A stretch of 64,000 nt of DNA from Paramuribaculum sp. GTDB taxonomy: Bacteria; Bacteroidota; Bacteroidia; Bacteroidales; Muribaculaceae. The DNA is taken from positions 1-64,000 of the forward strand of contig JAFLSD010000003.1 of NCBI GenBank assembly GCA_022511125.1, read 5' to 3'. The position numbers and the translations under genes are program-made. Positions 34,489 to 43,386 of this stretch are shown here, one piece after another (within the stretch, counting starts at the first letter, position 1; each line of letters starts with the position of its first letter). The notes under the pieces were generated by a model that saw only the letters and a program-made list of their open reading frames with translations, ran no database searches and had not been told where the DNA came from.

Positions 34489-35372
34489 AAAAGATTATAT
34501 ATTTCGCAATCCTTTCGTGTGTCCTGTTCTCTTGCAAGAAGAAAGAGGAATACAATGCCACCGGCATTTTCGAGGCAACGACTGTCACCATTTCAGCCGA
34601 AACCGCAGGTAACATTGTTTCAATGTCTCTTATAGAGGGTGACAGCGTTACACTCGGCCAAAACGTAGCCATGATAGACACCACGATGTTTGCCATTCAG
34701 ATAAAGCAACTACAAAGTCAACGGAAATCCGCCGAGAGTTCGATGCCGGATATTTCTGCGCAAGCCGCCGCTTTACGCTCTCAAATCTCACACCAGCAAC
34801 AGGAATGCGAACGCTTCGGACGTCTGCTCGAAGACGGAGCTACAACCCAGAAGACCTACGACGATGCAGTAGCTTATCTGAACATGCTTAAAGGTCAGCT
34901 CGAAGCTCTACTTTCAACATTGAACAACAGCAAAAAAACAATCAGCGACAACTCGGAAGCGATTGCATATCAGACAGACCAAATTCGTGAGCAGATTGAT
35001 AAATGCCATATTATTTCACCCTTATACGGCACGATTCTTACGAAATATGCCGAACCCGGCGAATATGCGACTCCCGGGAAACCACTTTACAAAATTGCCG
35101 ACCTCGACAATATTTATCTACGCTGTTATTTCACAGCTTCGCAGCTCGCAGATATAAAAATCGGTCAGAGAGTAACGGTCATTGCCGATTTCGGAGGAGA
35201 CGAGCAATATGAATACCCTGGAACAGTCACATGGATTGCGGAGGAGAGCGAGTTTACACCCAAGTCCATTCAGACCAACGACTCGCGTGCCAACCTCGTT
35301 TATGCAGCTAAGGTAGCGGTGAGAAACGACGGCAGACTTAAGATTGGACAATATGGCGAAGTGCGCCTATGA
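34485..35372 (+). CDS. HlyD/YbhG-type membrane fusion lipoprotein
   Basis: The periplasmic adaptor of the exporter. A lipoprotein signal ends at Cys17 (CVLFSC), so anchorage is by lipid rather than a helix. The biotinyl-lipoyl half-motifs flank a coiled coil: VTISAETAGNIVSMSLIEGD near 35-54 and CHIISPLYGTILTKYAEPGE near 175-194, with the hairpin in between (RKSAESSMPDISAQAAALRS). The last part is the beta-barrel domain (YFTASQLADIKIGQRVTVIA). Length 295. Overlaps the first ATPase gene by 4 nt. Confidence 0.92.
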   Translation: MKKIIYFAILSCVLFSCKKKEEYNATGIFEATTVTISAETAGNIVSMSLIEGDSVTLGQNVAMIDTTMFAIQIKQLQSQRKSAESSMPDISAQAAALRSQISHQQQECERFGRLLEDGATTQKTYDDAVAYLNMLKGQLEALLSTLNNSKKTISDNSEAIAYQTDQIREQIDKCHIISPLYGTILTKYAEPGEYATPGKPLYKIADLDNIYLRCYFTASQLADIKIGQRVTVIADFGGDEQYEYPGTVTWIAEESEFTPKSIQTNDSRANLVYAAKVAVRNDGRLKIGQYGEVRL

Positions 35373-36289
35373 ACAACACAATCGAAATAAACAATCTTTC
35401 GAAAAGTTATGGTAAGCTTGTAGCCCTGGACGACATCTCGCTTTCCATCAATAGCGGTGAGTTGTTCGGTTTGCTCGGACCCGACGGAGCAGGTAAAACC
35501 ACGCTTTTCAAGATACTATCAACCTTAATGATCCCCGACAAAGGTTCATCCTCAATGTGCGGTCTCGACGTAGTGAAAGACTACAGGCAGATCAGACTCC
35601 GCGTAGGCTATATGCCTGAGAAATTCTCCTTATATCAGGATATGACCGTAATGGAAAACCTCCGTTTCTACTCTTCGCTTTTCGGTGTATCGATAAAGGA
35701 TAATTTCGACTTGATAGCACCAATATTCGGACAACTTGAAAAATTCCCCAACCGCTTTGCCGGAAACCTCTCGGGCGGTATGAAACAAAAACTCGCCTTA
35801 AGCTGCGCCCTGATTCACCGCCCCGAGATTTTGCTTCTTGAAGAACCAACAACTGGAGTTGATGCAGTCTCACGTGATGAGTTTTGGCAAATGCTCGGCG
35901 GTCTGAAGGAAAAGGGTATAACAATTCTCGTTTCCACTTCATATATGGACGAAGCCACACGTTGCGAACGGCTCGCTATGATTAACACGGGACACATCCT
36001 GAAGATAGGAACCCCGACGGAATTAGTGGCAGGTCTGGATGAAAATCTCTATAATGCCGTGGCAAAGGATATGTTCAAGCTTCTCACTGCCCTCCAGAAA
36101 ATGCCTGAAGTGCTAAATTGCTATACTTTCGGAGCTACGCTTCATGTTGTTGGCAGAAATGATTTCAATGCACATAAAGTGATTGCACAACTGGTTGCTG
36201 ATGGTATTCCCGATGCAAAGATATATCCGGCCAAGGGGGACATCGAAGACTTGTTTATCAAACTGATGGAGAATAATGGCAATGAATAA
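35369..36289 (+). CDS. ABC exporter ATPase, degenerate first half of a YbhF-like pair
   Basis: Walker A is GPDGAGKTT (Lys43), the signature LSGGMKQKLALS is normal, but Walker B reads LLLEEPTTG with Glu in place of the usual Asp, and the H-loop histidine is Ser (VSTSYMDEATRC). GPDGAGK and the STSYMDEA loop are features of the first nucleotide-binding domain of YbhF. This subunit is therefore probably the weakly or non-hydrolysing half. A C-terminal domain of about 80 residues follows. Length 306. It overlaps the second ATPase gene by 14 nt. Confidence 0.9.
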   Translation: MNNTIEINNLSKSYGKLVALDDISLSINSGELFGLLGPDGAGKTTLFKILSTLMIPDKGSSSMCGLDVVKDYRQIRLRVGYMPEKFSLYQDMTVMENLRFYSSLFGVSIKDNFDLIAPIFGQLEKFPNRFAGNLSGGMKQKLALSCALIHRPEILLLEEPTTGVDAVSRDEFWQMLGGLKEKGITILVSTSYMDEATRCERLAMINTGHILKIGTPTELVAGLDENLYNAVAKDMFKLLTALQKMPEVLNCYTFGATLHVVGRNDFNAHKVIAQLVADGIPDAKIYPAKGDIEDLFIKLMENNGNE

Positions 36290-37055
36290 AGCGGAAACTA
36301 AAATAAATAACCCCGACTCCGACATTGTTATTTCGACGAAAGACCTTACAAAATGTTTCGGTTCTTTCACTGCCGTCGACCACATCTCGTTCGAGGTGAA
36401 GAAAGGTGAAATTTTCGGGTTCCTGGGAGCAAACGGTGCCGGAAAAACCACGGCAATCCGTATGCTTTGCGGTCTCAGCAAACCCTCTGACGGTGAAGCA
36501 TGGGTCGCAGGCTATAATGTCGAGACCGACCCCGAACAGGTGAAAACCCGAATAGGATATATGAGCCAGTCGTTCTCCCTTTATGAAGCGCTTACCGTCA
36601 GTCAGAATATCGAACTTTTCGCTACTATTTACGGCATGACACCACAAGCCATAAAACAGGGAATTGCACAGATTTTTCAGGCTCTCGACATGGAGAAAGA
36701 GAAGAATACCGTTGTTAAGTCCATGCCGATAGGATGGAAACAGAAAGTGGCGTTTGCAGCCGCCACAATCCACAACCCGGAGATTGTGTTTCTTGACGAA
36801 CCTACCGGTGGTGTAGACCCTGTTACCCGCAGGAAGTTTTGGGAGCAGATTTACCGTGTTTCCTCGGAAGGCATGACTGTTTTCGTTACTACTCACTATC
36901 TTGACGAAGCCGAATACTGCAACCGTGTGTCTATTATGGTTGACGGCAAGATAGCGGCTCTCGACACACCTGCTGGGTTGAAGAAGGAATATGATTGTCA
37001 AACTATGGATGAGGTGTTCCGCAAGATAGCCCTTACCGCAAAACGCACAGATTGA
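36276..37055 (+). CDS. ABC exporter ATPase, catalytic half of a YbhF-like pair
   Basis: All nucleotide-binding motifs are canonical: Walker A GANGAGKTT (Lys57), a signature-like region MPIGWKQKVAFAAA, Walker B IVFLDEPTGGVDPVT and an intact H-loop histidine in FVTTHYLDEAEYC. It matches the second domain of YbhF. With the preceding gene it forms what in E. coli is one 578-residue polypeptide. The LSGG signature is replaced by IGWK, as seen in such asymmetric pairs. Length 259. Overlaps the permease gene by 4 nt. Confidence 0.9.
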   Translation: MAMNKAETKINNPDSDIVISTKDLTKCFGSFTAVDHISFEVKKGEIFGFLGANGAGKTTAIRMLCGLSKPSDGEAWVAGYNVETDPEQVKTRIGYMSQSFSLYEALTVSQNIELFATIYGMTPQAIKQGIAQIFQALDMEKEKNTVVKSMPIGWKQKVAFAAATIHNPEIVFLDEPTGGVDPVTRRKFWEQIYRVSSEGMTVFVTTHYLDEAEYCNRVSIMVDGKIAALDTPAGLKKEYDCQTMDEVFRKIALTAKRTD

Positions 37056-38101
37056 TGGGAATTTTCAGGTCTTTGGTTGTTAAGGAAACTTTGCATGTGG
37101 CTCGTGACAAGCGCACGGTTCTTATCACTTTGCTCATGCCGCTTGTGCTCCTTGTGCTTTTTGGGTTCGCAATCTCCACAGAGGTAAACAACATCCGCGT
37201 TGTGGCAGTGGTCGATAAACACACTCAGGCAACCCGGCAAATGCTTCAGCAACTTATTATCAATGAATATCTGACCTTCGAGGGTCAGACATCTCATTCA
37301 GAAGTTGAAGAACTGTTGAAAACAGGAAAGGCGGATGCCGCCGTTTACCTTCACGATGATAACGGCAAGATTAGTTCGCAGATAGTCGTAGATGCTTCCA
37401 ATCCCAACCTTGCGCAGACTTATTCCGTATACATTCAAGGTGCTATGGCGGGAAATCTTGACGGCCCCGTGTTGACTCACACGCTGTATAATCCGCAACT
37501 CAAAAGCGCCTACAACTTTGTGCCGGGTGTGATGGGTATGATTTTTATACTCGTTTGTGCTATCATGACTTCGGTATCAATTGTCAGTGAAAAGCAGTCG
37601 GGCACCATGTCACTACTTATTGTCTCGCCGATTAAACCTCGCACAATCATATTCGGAAAACTGGTACCGTACTTCATCTTGTCTTGCATCCTGTTGGCAA
37701 TTATGCTGACAATGTCATACACCGTATTGGGTTTGCCGTTTTCTGTCAACTTCCTGAATGTTGTTTTAATCACTTTGGTTTACATCATTCTTGCGTTGTC
37801 AATTGGTTTGCTCGTATCGACTCTCGTTGACACACAAGTTTCGGCATTGCTCGTTTCTGCCGTTATCTTTATGCTGCCGGTAATATTACTTTCGGGTATG
37901 ATATTCCCGATTGATAATATGCCTCGTGTTTTGCAATGGTTCTCATGTATAATCCCAGCGAGATGGTATATTGAGGCCATGCGTAAACTGATGGTGCAGA
38001 ACCTCGCATTGAGTTATGTCTGGTCGGAGTTTGTGATACTCGCGGGAATGACAATAATTGTGCTTGGAATTGCTGTGAAAAAGTTTAACAACATCAGATA
38101 A
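37052..38101 (+). CDS. ABC-2 type permease (YbhS-like)
   Basis: Architecture of ABC-2 exporters: one N-terminal transmembrane helix (about 22-42, TVLITLLMPLVLLVLFGFAI), a large periplasmic domain (45-165) and five C-terminal helices, with the family segment VSIVSEKQSGTMSLLIVSPI near 180. The end reads PVILLSGMIFPIDNMPRVLQ and WYIEAMRKLMVQ. Length 349. It pairs with the following permease to form the membrane part of the pump. Confidence 0.92.
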   Translation: MMGIFRSLVVKETLHVARDKRTVLITLLMPLVLLVLFGFAISTEVNNIRVVAVVDKHTQATRQMLQQLIINEYLTFEGQTSHSEVEELLKTGKADAAVYLHDDNGKISSQIVVDASNPNLAQTYSVYIQGAMAGNLDGPVLTHTLYNPQLKSAYNFVPGVMGMIFILVCAIMTSVSIVSEKQSGTMSLLIVSPIKPRTIIFGKLVPYFILSCILLAIMLTMSYTVLGLPFSVNFLNVVLITLVYIILALSIGLLVSTLVDTQVSALLVSAVIFMLPVILLSGMIFPIDNMPRVLQWFSCIIPARWYIEAMRKLMVQNLALSYVWSEFVILAGMTIIVLGIAVKKFNNIR

Positions 38102-38107
38102 GGGGTT

Positions 38108-39202
38108 ATGAAGCTAAGGATATTAAGGGCATTGCTGAAAAAGGAGCTGATTCTAATGCGGAAAAATCCTTTTATTCCGCGTATCATAATCGCTATGCCT
38201 ATTGTGATAATGTCGGTCATTCCTTTGGTGGCAACCCTGGAAGTCAAGGATATCGGAGTTGTCGTAATTGATAATGACCGCTCGCAACTTTCGAATGAAA
38301 TAATAACGGATCTTGCCTCCACGGGTTTCCTGAAAATCGAAGCCGTCGCAGGAAATCAGAACAAGGCGATGGAATATGTCGAAAATGGTAAAGCCGATGT
38401 GATTCTTACTATTCCGAAAGACTATTCAAAGGATTTTGGTAAGGTAAACATTGATGCAAACGGAGTAAATGCCACCAAAGGAATGCTCGGCGCTAATTAT
38501 GTGGCTCAATCGTTGATGAACACACTGACTCAGTATCAAAAAGCGAATGGGGTAGAACTTCCGCTGACGTCAACAAGTGTTGTCAATCGCTTTAATCCGA
38601 CACTTGATTTCAAAAACTATATGATACCCGCGCTCATCGTCGTGCTTCTCATTATAATCTGCGGATTCCTGCCGACATTGAATATCGTAAGCGAGAAAGA
38701 GGAAGGCACTCTTGACGCGATGAACGTAACGCCCGTAAGCAAATTTACTTTTGTAATATCGAAACTTATTCCTTACTGGGTAGCCGGTGTGATTGTAGTG
38801 ACAATAGGGATGATTGTCGGTTGGGCTATCTATGGGCTTGCTCCCATTGGAAATATATTTCTAATCTATCTCGCCGCCATTATTTTCAGTCTGGTGATGT
38901 CGAGCCTTGGAGTTTGGATTGCAAACCAGTCTTCGACCATGCTTCAAAGCATTTTTGTAATGTTTGCTTTTATTATGGTTTTCCAGCTTATGGGCGGCCT
39001 ATTTACACCCATTCAGTCAATGCCTGACTGGGCGCAATACATCACTTACGCCATCCCTCCCCGTTATTTCATTGAGATTATGAGGTCGGTTTATCTCAAA
39101 GGCACCTCGCTTGACGGCCTTTGGCTGCAGTTCGGAGCCCTGACCGCCTTCGCCTTCATACTCTCACTTATAGCAGCACTGTCATATAAGAAGCAAAGCT
39201 AA
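38108..39202 (+). CDS. ABC-2 type permease (YbhR-like)
   Basis: Paralogue of the preceding permease with the same layout: helix near 25-45, periplasmic domain, and five C-terminal helices with LNIVSEKEEGTLDAMNVTPV near 200 and FQLMGGLFTPIQSMPDWAQY near 305. Length 364. A 6-nt gap separates it from the first permease. The heterodimer of YbhS- and YbhR-like subunits is the expected channel; drugs or sodium/lithium are known substrates of the E. coli pump, but here the cargo is not known. Confidence 0.92.
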   Translation: MKLRILRALLKKELILMRKNPFIPRIIIAMPIVIMSVIPLVATLEVKDIGVVVIDNDRSQLSNEIITDLASTGFLKIEAVAGNQNKAMEYVENGKADVILTIPKDYSKDFGKVNIDANGVNATKGMLGANYVAQSLMNTLTQYQKANGVELPLTSTSVVNRFNPTLDFKNYMIPALIVVLLIIICGFLPTLNIVSEKEEGTLDAMNVTPVSKFTFVISKLIPYWVAGVIVVTIGMIVGWAIYGLAPIGNIFLIYLAAIIFSLVMSSLGVWIANQSSTMLQSIFVMFAFIMVFQLMGGLFTPIQSMPDWAQYITYAIPPRYFIEIMRSVYLKGTSLDGLWLQFGALTAFAFILSLIAALSYKKQS

Positions 39203-39203
39203 C

Positions 39204-39872
39204 ATGAAAATTATAGTCGCTATAGATGGATTTGCGGCCTCGGGCAAAAGCACGATAGCCCAGGATTTAGCAGAAAAAACAGGTTATACCCACATAGACA
39301 GCGGGGCTATGTATCGTGCCGTAACACTTTTCGGAATGCAAAAAGGATTGGTTACTTCCGCCTTAAACATTGACTCCAAGAAACTGATAGAACTTCTGCC
39401 CACAATAAATATTTCTTTTGATAGGATCCCTTGCAGTTACGCCACTATTCTGAATGGGAAGAATGTGGAGAAGGAAATTCGGAGCCTTGAAGTTAGCAAT
39501 CTTACTCCTCATGTCGCAAAAATAGCGGAAGTGCGCGATTTTTTAACCGCTCGGTTGAGAGATTTAGGGAAAGATAAAGGTATCGTAATGGAGGGTCGTG
39601 ATATCGGCACTGTTGTTTTCCCTGATGCCAAAATGAAAGTGTTTGTTACGGCACCATTGACTCTTAGTGTGGAAAGACGTCTTGAAGAACTGAAACAGCA
39701 GGGAAATCCGGCCACCTATCAATCTGTAAAAAACGACATTCTCGAACGTGATAAAATTGATGCCGCTTGGACTTATCCGGCCAAAGATGCAATCCGAATA
39801 GAAAACGGCTCTAAACCATTAACTGATATAGTCCAAAACCTACTATCAATGTTCTACAGAATAAAAAATTAA
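39204..39872 (+). CDS. cmk: cytidylate kinase
   Basis: Cmk phosphorylates CMP and dCMP with ATP. The P-loop is GFAASGKST (residues 9-17), followed by YTHIDSGAMYRAVT, the CMP-binding ENVEKEIRSLEVS-type segment, MEGRDIGTVVFPDA near 131-144 and LEERDKIDAAW-like ILERDKIDAAWTYPAKDA. At 222 residues it is complete. It begins one base after the exporter permease and has no promoter of its own that I can see, so a housekeeping enzyme seems placed under the TetR promoter, unless an internal promoter or a second copy exists. Confidence 0.94.
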   Translation: MKIIVAIDGFAASGKSTIAQDLAEKTGYTHIDSGAMYRAVTLFGMQKGLVTSALNIDSKKLIELLPTINISFDRIPCSYATILNGKNVEKEIRSLEVSNLTPHVAKIAEVRDFLTARLRDLGKDKGIVMEGRDIGTVVFPDAKMKVFVTAPLTLSVERRLEELKQQGNPATYQSVKNDILERDKIDAAWTYPAKDAIRIENGSKPLTDIVQNLLSMFYRIKN

Positions 39873-40252
39873 ATTCTCTCCCCCTGGTTGTCATAGGTGA
39901 GAAGGGATTCCAATTGTATTCTTACGGCTTTTGGCAGCTTACTCACAATTTCCTTATAACTGCGGCGAATAAGACTTTTGATAAAATCATAGCGCAAATT
40001 CCCCTCAAGATCAATCTGACTCCAATATTTCTTATTCATGTGGTAAGCGGGCAATATCTCTTCATATTTTTCACGCAGCTCGCTTGCATAATCCTCAGAG
40101 CTGCGGACCACCAACCAGCGTGGGGTATCAAGAGGGAGGATAGCGAAAATTTTTCTCCTTACCCTGAACACGAGAGTCACCTCGTCGAATGGCAAATCTT
40201 CCGTTGCCTCGGGCATCGAAAGACAATATTCCCTGATTTCTTCTATATTCAC
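39869..40252 (-). CDS. MmcQ/YjbR family protein
   Basis: The 127-residue protein has the YjbR fold (CyaY-like, often annotated DNA-binding): MNIEEIREYCLSMPEATEDL, then PFDEVTLVFRVRRKIFAILP, YWSQIDLEGNL and the C-terminal SYKEIVSKLPKAVR. Function in the cell is not known. It is convergent with cmk, with a 4-nt tail overlap, and has a divergent -7 element (TAAATTTG on the minus strand at 40275-40282). Confidence 0.88.
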   Translation of the reverse strand: MNIEEIREYCLSMPEATEDLPFDEVTLVFRVRRKIFAILPLDTPRWLVVRSSEDYASELREKYEEILPAYHMNKKYWSQIDLEGNLRYDFIKSLIRRSYKEIVSKLPKAVRIQLESLLTYDNQGERI

Positions 40253-40305
40253 TTCTTCAATCTTAAAACTTTGACAAATTTACGATAAATGCCGGATAAT
40301 TGTCG

Positions 40306-40313
40306 TAATTTTG
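40306..40313 (+). promoter_or_regulatory. -7 element for the acyltransferase gene
   Basis: TAATTTTG, an exact match, 21 nt before the ATG at 40335. No clear -33 element. It is divergent from the YjbR-gene -7 element at 40275-40282. Confidence 0.45.
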
Positions 40314-40334
40314 TGAATACATACAACGTCAGAT

Positions 40335-41549
40335 ATGAACCCTGCAATAACACGAAAAGAAAGAATAGCTTATTTGGATGTGATTAGGCTCGTCGCCTTC
40401 TTTTTTCTGCTCTGCTGCCATGCGGCCGACCCCTTTTATGCTTCATCAACTTATGCTTCTGGAGGTGAAAGCGTAAGTCCCGAGATGTTGTCGTGGGGCA
40501 CGCGGTGGATGGCAGCCGTACGTCCCTGCGTACCGCTTTTCGTAATGCTCACCGGAGCATTGTGTCTACCTGTTGCAGGCGGAATGGGCTCGTTTTACCG
40601 CAAGCGTGTGACTCGCGTTGCCGTTCCGTTCTTAATCTGGTCTGTTATTTATTACATGACTCCCTGGTTCACAGGTTTGTTTGGATTCGATCCTGAAGTG
40701 GTACGCTATCTTTTCGTGTGGGCTGAATCTGACGACCAGTCGCTTGCAAGCGGCCTTGAAAACGTAGCCAAAATCCCTTATACGTTTAATTTCTTAGGAT
40801 GCCACTTATGGTATATCTACATGCTCATTGGTCTGTATCTTTTCATGCCTATTCTCTCCGCTTGGGTAGAGAAAGCCACGAAAAAGCAGATTGAAGGAGT
40901 CCTAGGATTATGGGCATTAAGCACGTTTTTGCCATACATCACCGAATTTGTCGACCGTTACACCTTCGGCACATGCGAATGGAACTCTTTCGGTCTTTTC
41001 TATTATTTTGCCGGATTCAACGGTTATCTGCTTTTAGGATATTACTTAGTCAGGTACACAAACTTGAGTCTTGTTAAAACTATCGCCTTGTCGTTGCCTT
41101 TGCTGATGGTCGGCTATGCGGTGACTTACGCCGGATATAACGAAATGACATCTTTGCCTTCACCCACTCCCGAGCAAATCGAACTCTTCTGGACCTACAA
41201 CACTCCCAACGTCGCCATGATGACGATAGGCTGGTTTCTTATCCTTAAGAAAGTAAAAGTAAACGCCACGGCAGGTAGGATTCTCGCAAACCTCACGGCT
41301 TGCGGATTCGGAATATACATGATTCATTATTTCTTCGTCAGGACCGGATATGAATTTGCAGTCTTGTCGGGTGTCCCCGTATGGTTTCAGATTCCGATAT
41401 CGGCTTTAGTAATTCTTGTCTTCTCGTGGCCGATTACGTTCTTTATAGTCAAACTCACGGGAAAATGGAGCGTGTATCTGACAGGTAGCCTTTTCGGGCG
41501 CTCAAATACTTCCGCCGAACGTACCACCGCTAACTCTCTGACAGCATAA
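40335..41549 (+). CDS. acyltransferase 3 family membrane protein
   Basis: The acyltransferase 3 family O-acetylates surface sugars from the inner membrane. The conserved start RIAYLDVIRLVAFFFLLCCH includes the catalytic His near residue 30, and YRKRVTRVAVPFLIWSVIYY includes the conserved Arg pair. About ten transmembrane segments are visible over 404 residues, ending in SVYLTGSLFGRS. Acceptor unknown; no polysaccharide cluster adjoins, though two glycosyltransferases occur elsewhere in the window. Confidence 0.88.
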   Translation: MNPAITRKERIAYLDVIRLVAFFFLLCCHAADPFYASSTYASGGESVSPEMLSWGTRWMAAVRPCVPLFVMLTGALCLPVAGGMGSFYRKRVTRVAVPFLIWSVIYYMTPWFTGLFGFDPEVVRYLFVWAESDDQSLASGLENVAKIPYTFNFLGCHLWYIYMLIGLYLFMPILSAWVEKATKKQIEGVLGLWALSTFLPYITEFVDRYTFGTCEWNSFGLFYYFAGFNGYLLLGYYLVRYTNLSLVKTIALSLPLLMVGYAVTYAGYNEMTSLPSPTPEQIELFWTYNTPNVAMMTIGWFLILKKVKVNATAGRILANLTACGFGIYMIHYFFVRTGYEFAVLSGVPVWFQIPISALVILVFSWPITFFIVKLTGKWSVYLTGSLFGRSNTSAERTTANSLTA

Positions 41550-41552
41550 AAA

Positions 41553-41578
41553 AATGCGCCTTCCATGGAAAGCGCATT
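41553..41578. terminator. bidirectional terminator
   Basis: AATGCGC (41553-41559) pairs with GCGCATT (41572-41578), with an inner TTCC/GGAA stem. The minus strand continues with a run of T, ending the two tRNA-Arg genes; the same stem can end the acyltransferase transcript. Confidence 0.75.
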
Positions 41579-41587
41579 CTTCAAACG

Positions 41588-41661
41588 TGACTCCTACAGG
41601 ATTCAAACCTGTAACCTTCTGATCCGTAGTCAGATGCTCTATTCAGTTGAGCTAAGGAGCC
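41588..41661 (-). tRNA. tRNA-Arg (anticodon ACG), copy 1
   Basis: A 74-nt cloverleaf on the minus strand: acceptor GGCTCCT with AGGAGTC plus A, D-arm AGCTCAACTGAATAGAGC, anticodon stem TCTGA/TCAGA with loop CTACGGA (ACG), T-arm ACAGGTTTGAATCCTGT. A34 would be changed to inosine. CCA is not encoded. Identical in sequence to the copy 40 nt upstream. Confidence 0.95.
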
Positions 41662-41701
41662 GCATCAAACAACTACATTAACATTAAAACTCCAAATCAA
41701 G

Positions 41702-41775
41702 TGACTCCTACAGGATTCAAACCTGTAACCTTCTGATCCGTAGTCAGATGCTCTATTCAGTTGAGCTAAGGAGCC
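41702..41775 (-). tRNA. tRNA-Arg (anticodon ACG), copy 2
   Basis: Same 74-nt sequence as the copy at 41588-41661, in tandem and nearer the promoter at 41812-41843, so both are likely cut from one transcript. The tandem arrangement suggests a recent duplication kept for dosage. Confidence 0.95.
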
Positions 41776-41811
41776 AAACGCTGACAATACGCTCGCTTGC
41801 GATTGCGACTG

Positions 41812-41843
41812 CAAAGGTATCATTTTATTGCCGAATACCCAAA
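41812..41843 (-). promoter_or_regulatory. promoter of the tRNA-Arg pair
   Basis: Minus-strand TTTG (41840-41843) and TACCTTTG (41812-41819) are exactly 20 nt apart, 36 nt upstream of the first tRNA. Confidence 0.8.
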
Positions 41844-41896
41844 TTTATAAAGACAAAATTTTTTCGCGCTCTTATCAAAAAGACTTCAAAAACCTA

Positions 41897-43342
41897 TCAG
41901 CCATTACTATTTCCGTTGTCGGGAGCCGGTTGGCTGGATTCATCTTGCGTTGCGACAGTCGCTTTTATGTCGGCAGCTTTAAGAGTCTCTTTCATTTTCT
42001 TTAAACTCTCGATTTGTTTTTCAAGACCGTCTATCACTTCATCGATCGAATCGTAGGCCGTGAGAAGCTTTTTCTCGTTGGCCGGCGATGTCGTTGGGGT
42101 CTGGCCGGGAATCACTCCTGCCTGAAGCACGAAGCTACGGTTTTTCCAGAAACAAACAATAGTGACTACCGAAAGTATAATCCCGTTGAGAATGAAAGCG
42201 AACGACGCGTTATGCTGTTGATGGAAAATAGCCTGGAAAGCCTCGACCACAAACGGAACTATTGAAATCCCTATATAATTGCATGTCAAAAGAAAAGCAA
42301 AGTATTCCGTCGATTTTGCCGCGTTAGGAGCGAAATAGGAAGTTTTGTCGTATAGAATCGGTTGCACCAACCCATATCCCACTCCCATCAGGAACACTCC
42401 TACTATGTAGCACCAATAAGAATGGATCAGACCAACAGCGAGGAGACCCCCTGTAGCTAATACCATCCCGGCTTGAAGAGTCCATGTGCGGGTTATTTTG
42501 ATAACCTTCGAAAGTCCGAAACCTGCAAGGGTTGCCGAGAGATAAAACATTGCCGTCGCAACTCCCACTTTGGATGTATTCAAGCCGTAATGATCCATCG
42601 TGTAAGGCAGATAGTAGGATATAGCCATCGTCGCATAGGTCGTTATCATATACAGACCCATGGCCGCTGCCATCATCCGCCGAGCCGATTTCCCTTGGAA
42701 ATGGAACGAATCGTCAATCGTCGAGGCATCTACAGCCGCCCTCACATTGGTATTCCGGATTTTGTTGATGTATTTCGCACGCATGAACGGCACGAGACAA
42801 AGTGGTATAAGGGGAACGAAATAAACCGTAAAAGCCGCATGCCAGTTAACAGAAGCTACCCATCCCACGAACAGTGTTGCCAGGATTACCGTAAAATTCG
42901 ACAATCCCGACTTGAAACCCAGCGCTGTACCCAAAGCCTCACCCGAAAAATTCTGCGAAATAAGGCTTGCTGCCAAAGGAATAACGAGTCCGCAACCTAC
43001 TCCTAAAAGACAGCTCAACACTATCAACATCACCATACTGTCAGCGAAAAAATAGCCCACGCCCGTCGCAGCGTAGACTATGAGGCCGCATGTCAGTACT
43101 TTAAGCTGATTAGCTGGCGTACAGATCTTACCCGAACACAATATGAACGGTATCGTGACAAAGTTCGGCAACACGTTGAGAAGCTGAACTTCAAGTTTTG
43201 TTGCATGAGGAAACACTTCGTTGAGCTTGGCCATTATAGGTGAAATAGCGAGACCCGGCAAATTTACAGTCAGCGATATGGCGAGAATTGCTATCAGCGA
43301 TAGCAACGGCACTTTACCCGAGCCTGACTCTACGTACATCAT
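41897..43342 (-). CDS. major facilitator superfamily transporter
   Basis: Twelve hydrophobic segments in two halves over about 430 residues are typical of MFS carriers; the first half shows LTVNLPGLAISPIMAKLNEV and LLGVGCGLVIPLAASLIS, the second MVLATGGLLAVGLIHSYWCY and GVGYGLVQPILYD. A cytoplasmic tail of about 70 residues ends in a predicted coiled coil (SIDEVIDGLEKQIESLKKMK), which is unusual for the family. Substrate unknown. Length 481. The DUF3332 gene lies 44 nt upstream and may be co-transcribed. Confidence 0.88.
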   Translation of the reverse strand: MMYVESGSGKVPLLSLIAILAISLTVNLPGLAISPIMAKLNEVFPHATKLEVQLLNVLPNFVTIPFILCSGKICTPANQLKVLTCGLIVYAATGVGYFFADSMVMLIVLSCLLGVGCGLVIPLAASLISQNFSGEALGTALGFKSGLSNFTVILATLFVGWVASVNWHAAFTVYFVPLIPLCLVPFMRAKYINKIRNTNVRAAVDASTIDDSFHFQGKSARRMMAAAMGLYMITTYATMAISYYLPYTMDHYGLNTSKVGVATAMFYLSATLAGFGLSKVIKITRTWTLQAGMVLATGGLLAVGLIHSYWCYIVGVFLMGVGYGLVQPILYDKTSYFAPNAAKSTEYFAFLLTCNYIGISIVPFVVEAFQAIFHQQHNASFAFILNGIILSVVTIVCFWKNRSFVLQAGVIPGQTPTTSPANEKKLLTAYDSIDEVIDGLEKQIESLKKMKETLKAADIKATVATQDESSQPAPDNGNSNG

Positions 43343-43386
43343 AGCGGTTCTGTATCTTAATTCATTAAATATTTGGATCTATACAT

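Noticed and set aside
36258-37001. Long minus-strand frame of 247 codons
   Set aside because: A shadow of the catalytic ABC ATPase gene, whose motifs are unmistakable on the plus strand.
41588-41775. tRNA repeats as attachment sites of an integrated element
   Set aside because: The two copies are full tRNA genes 40 nt apart, with no integrase or cargo between or beside them.
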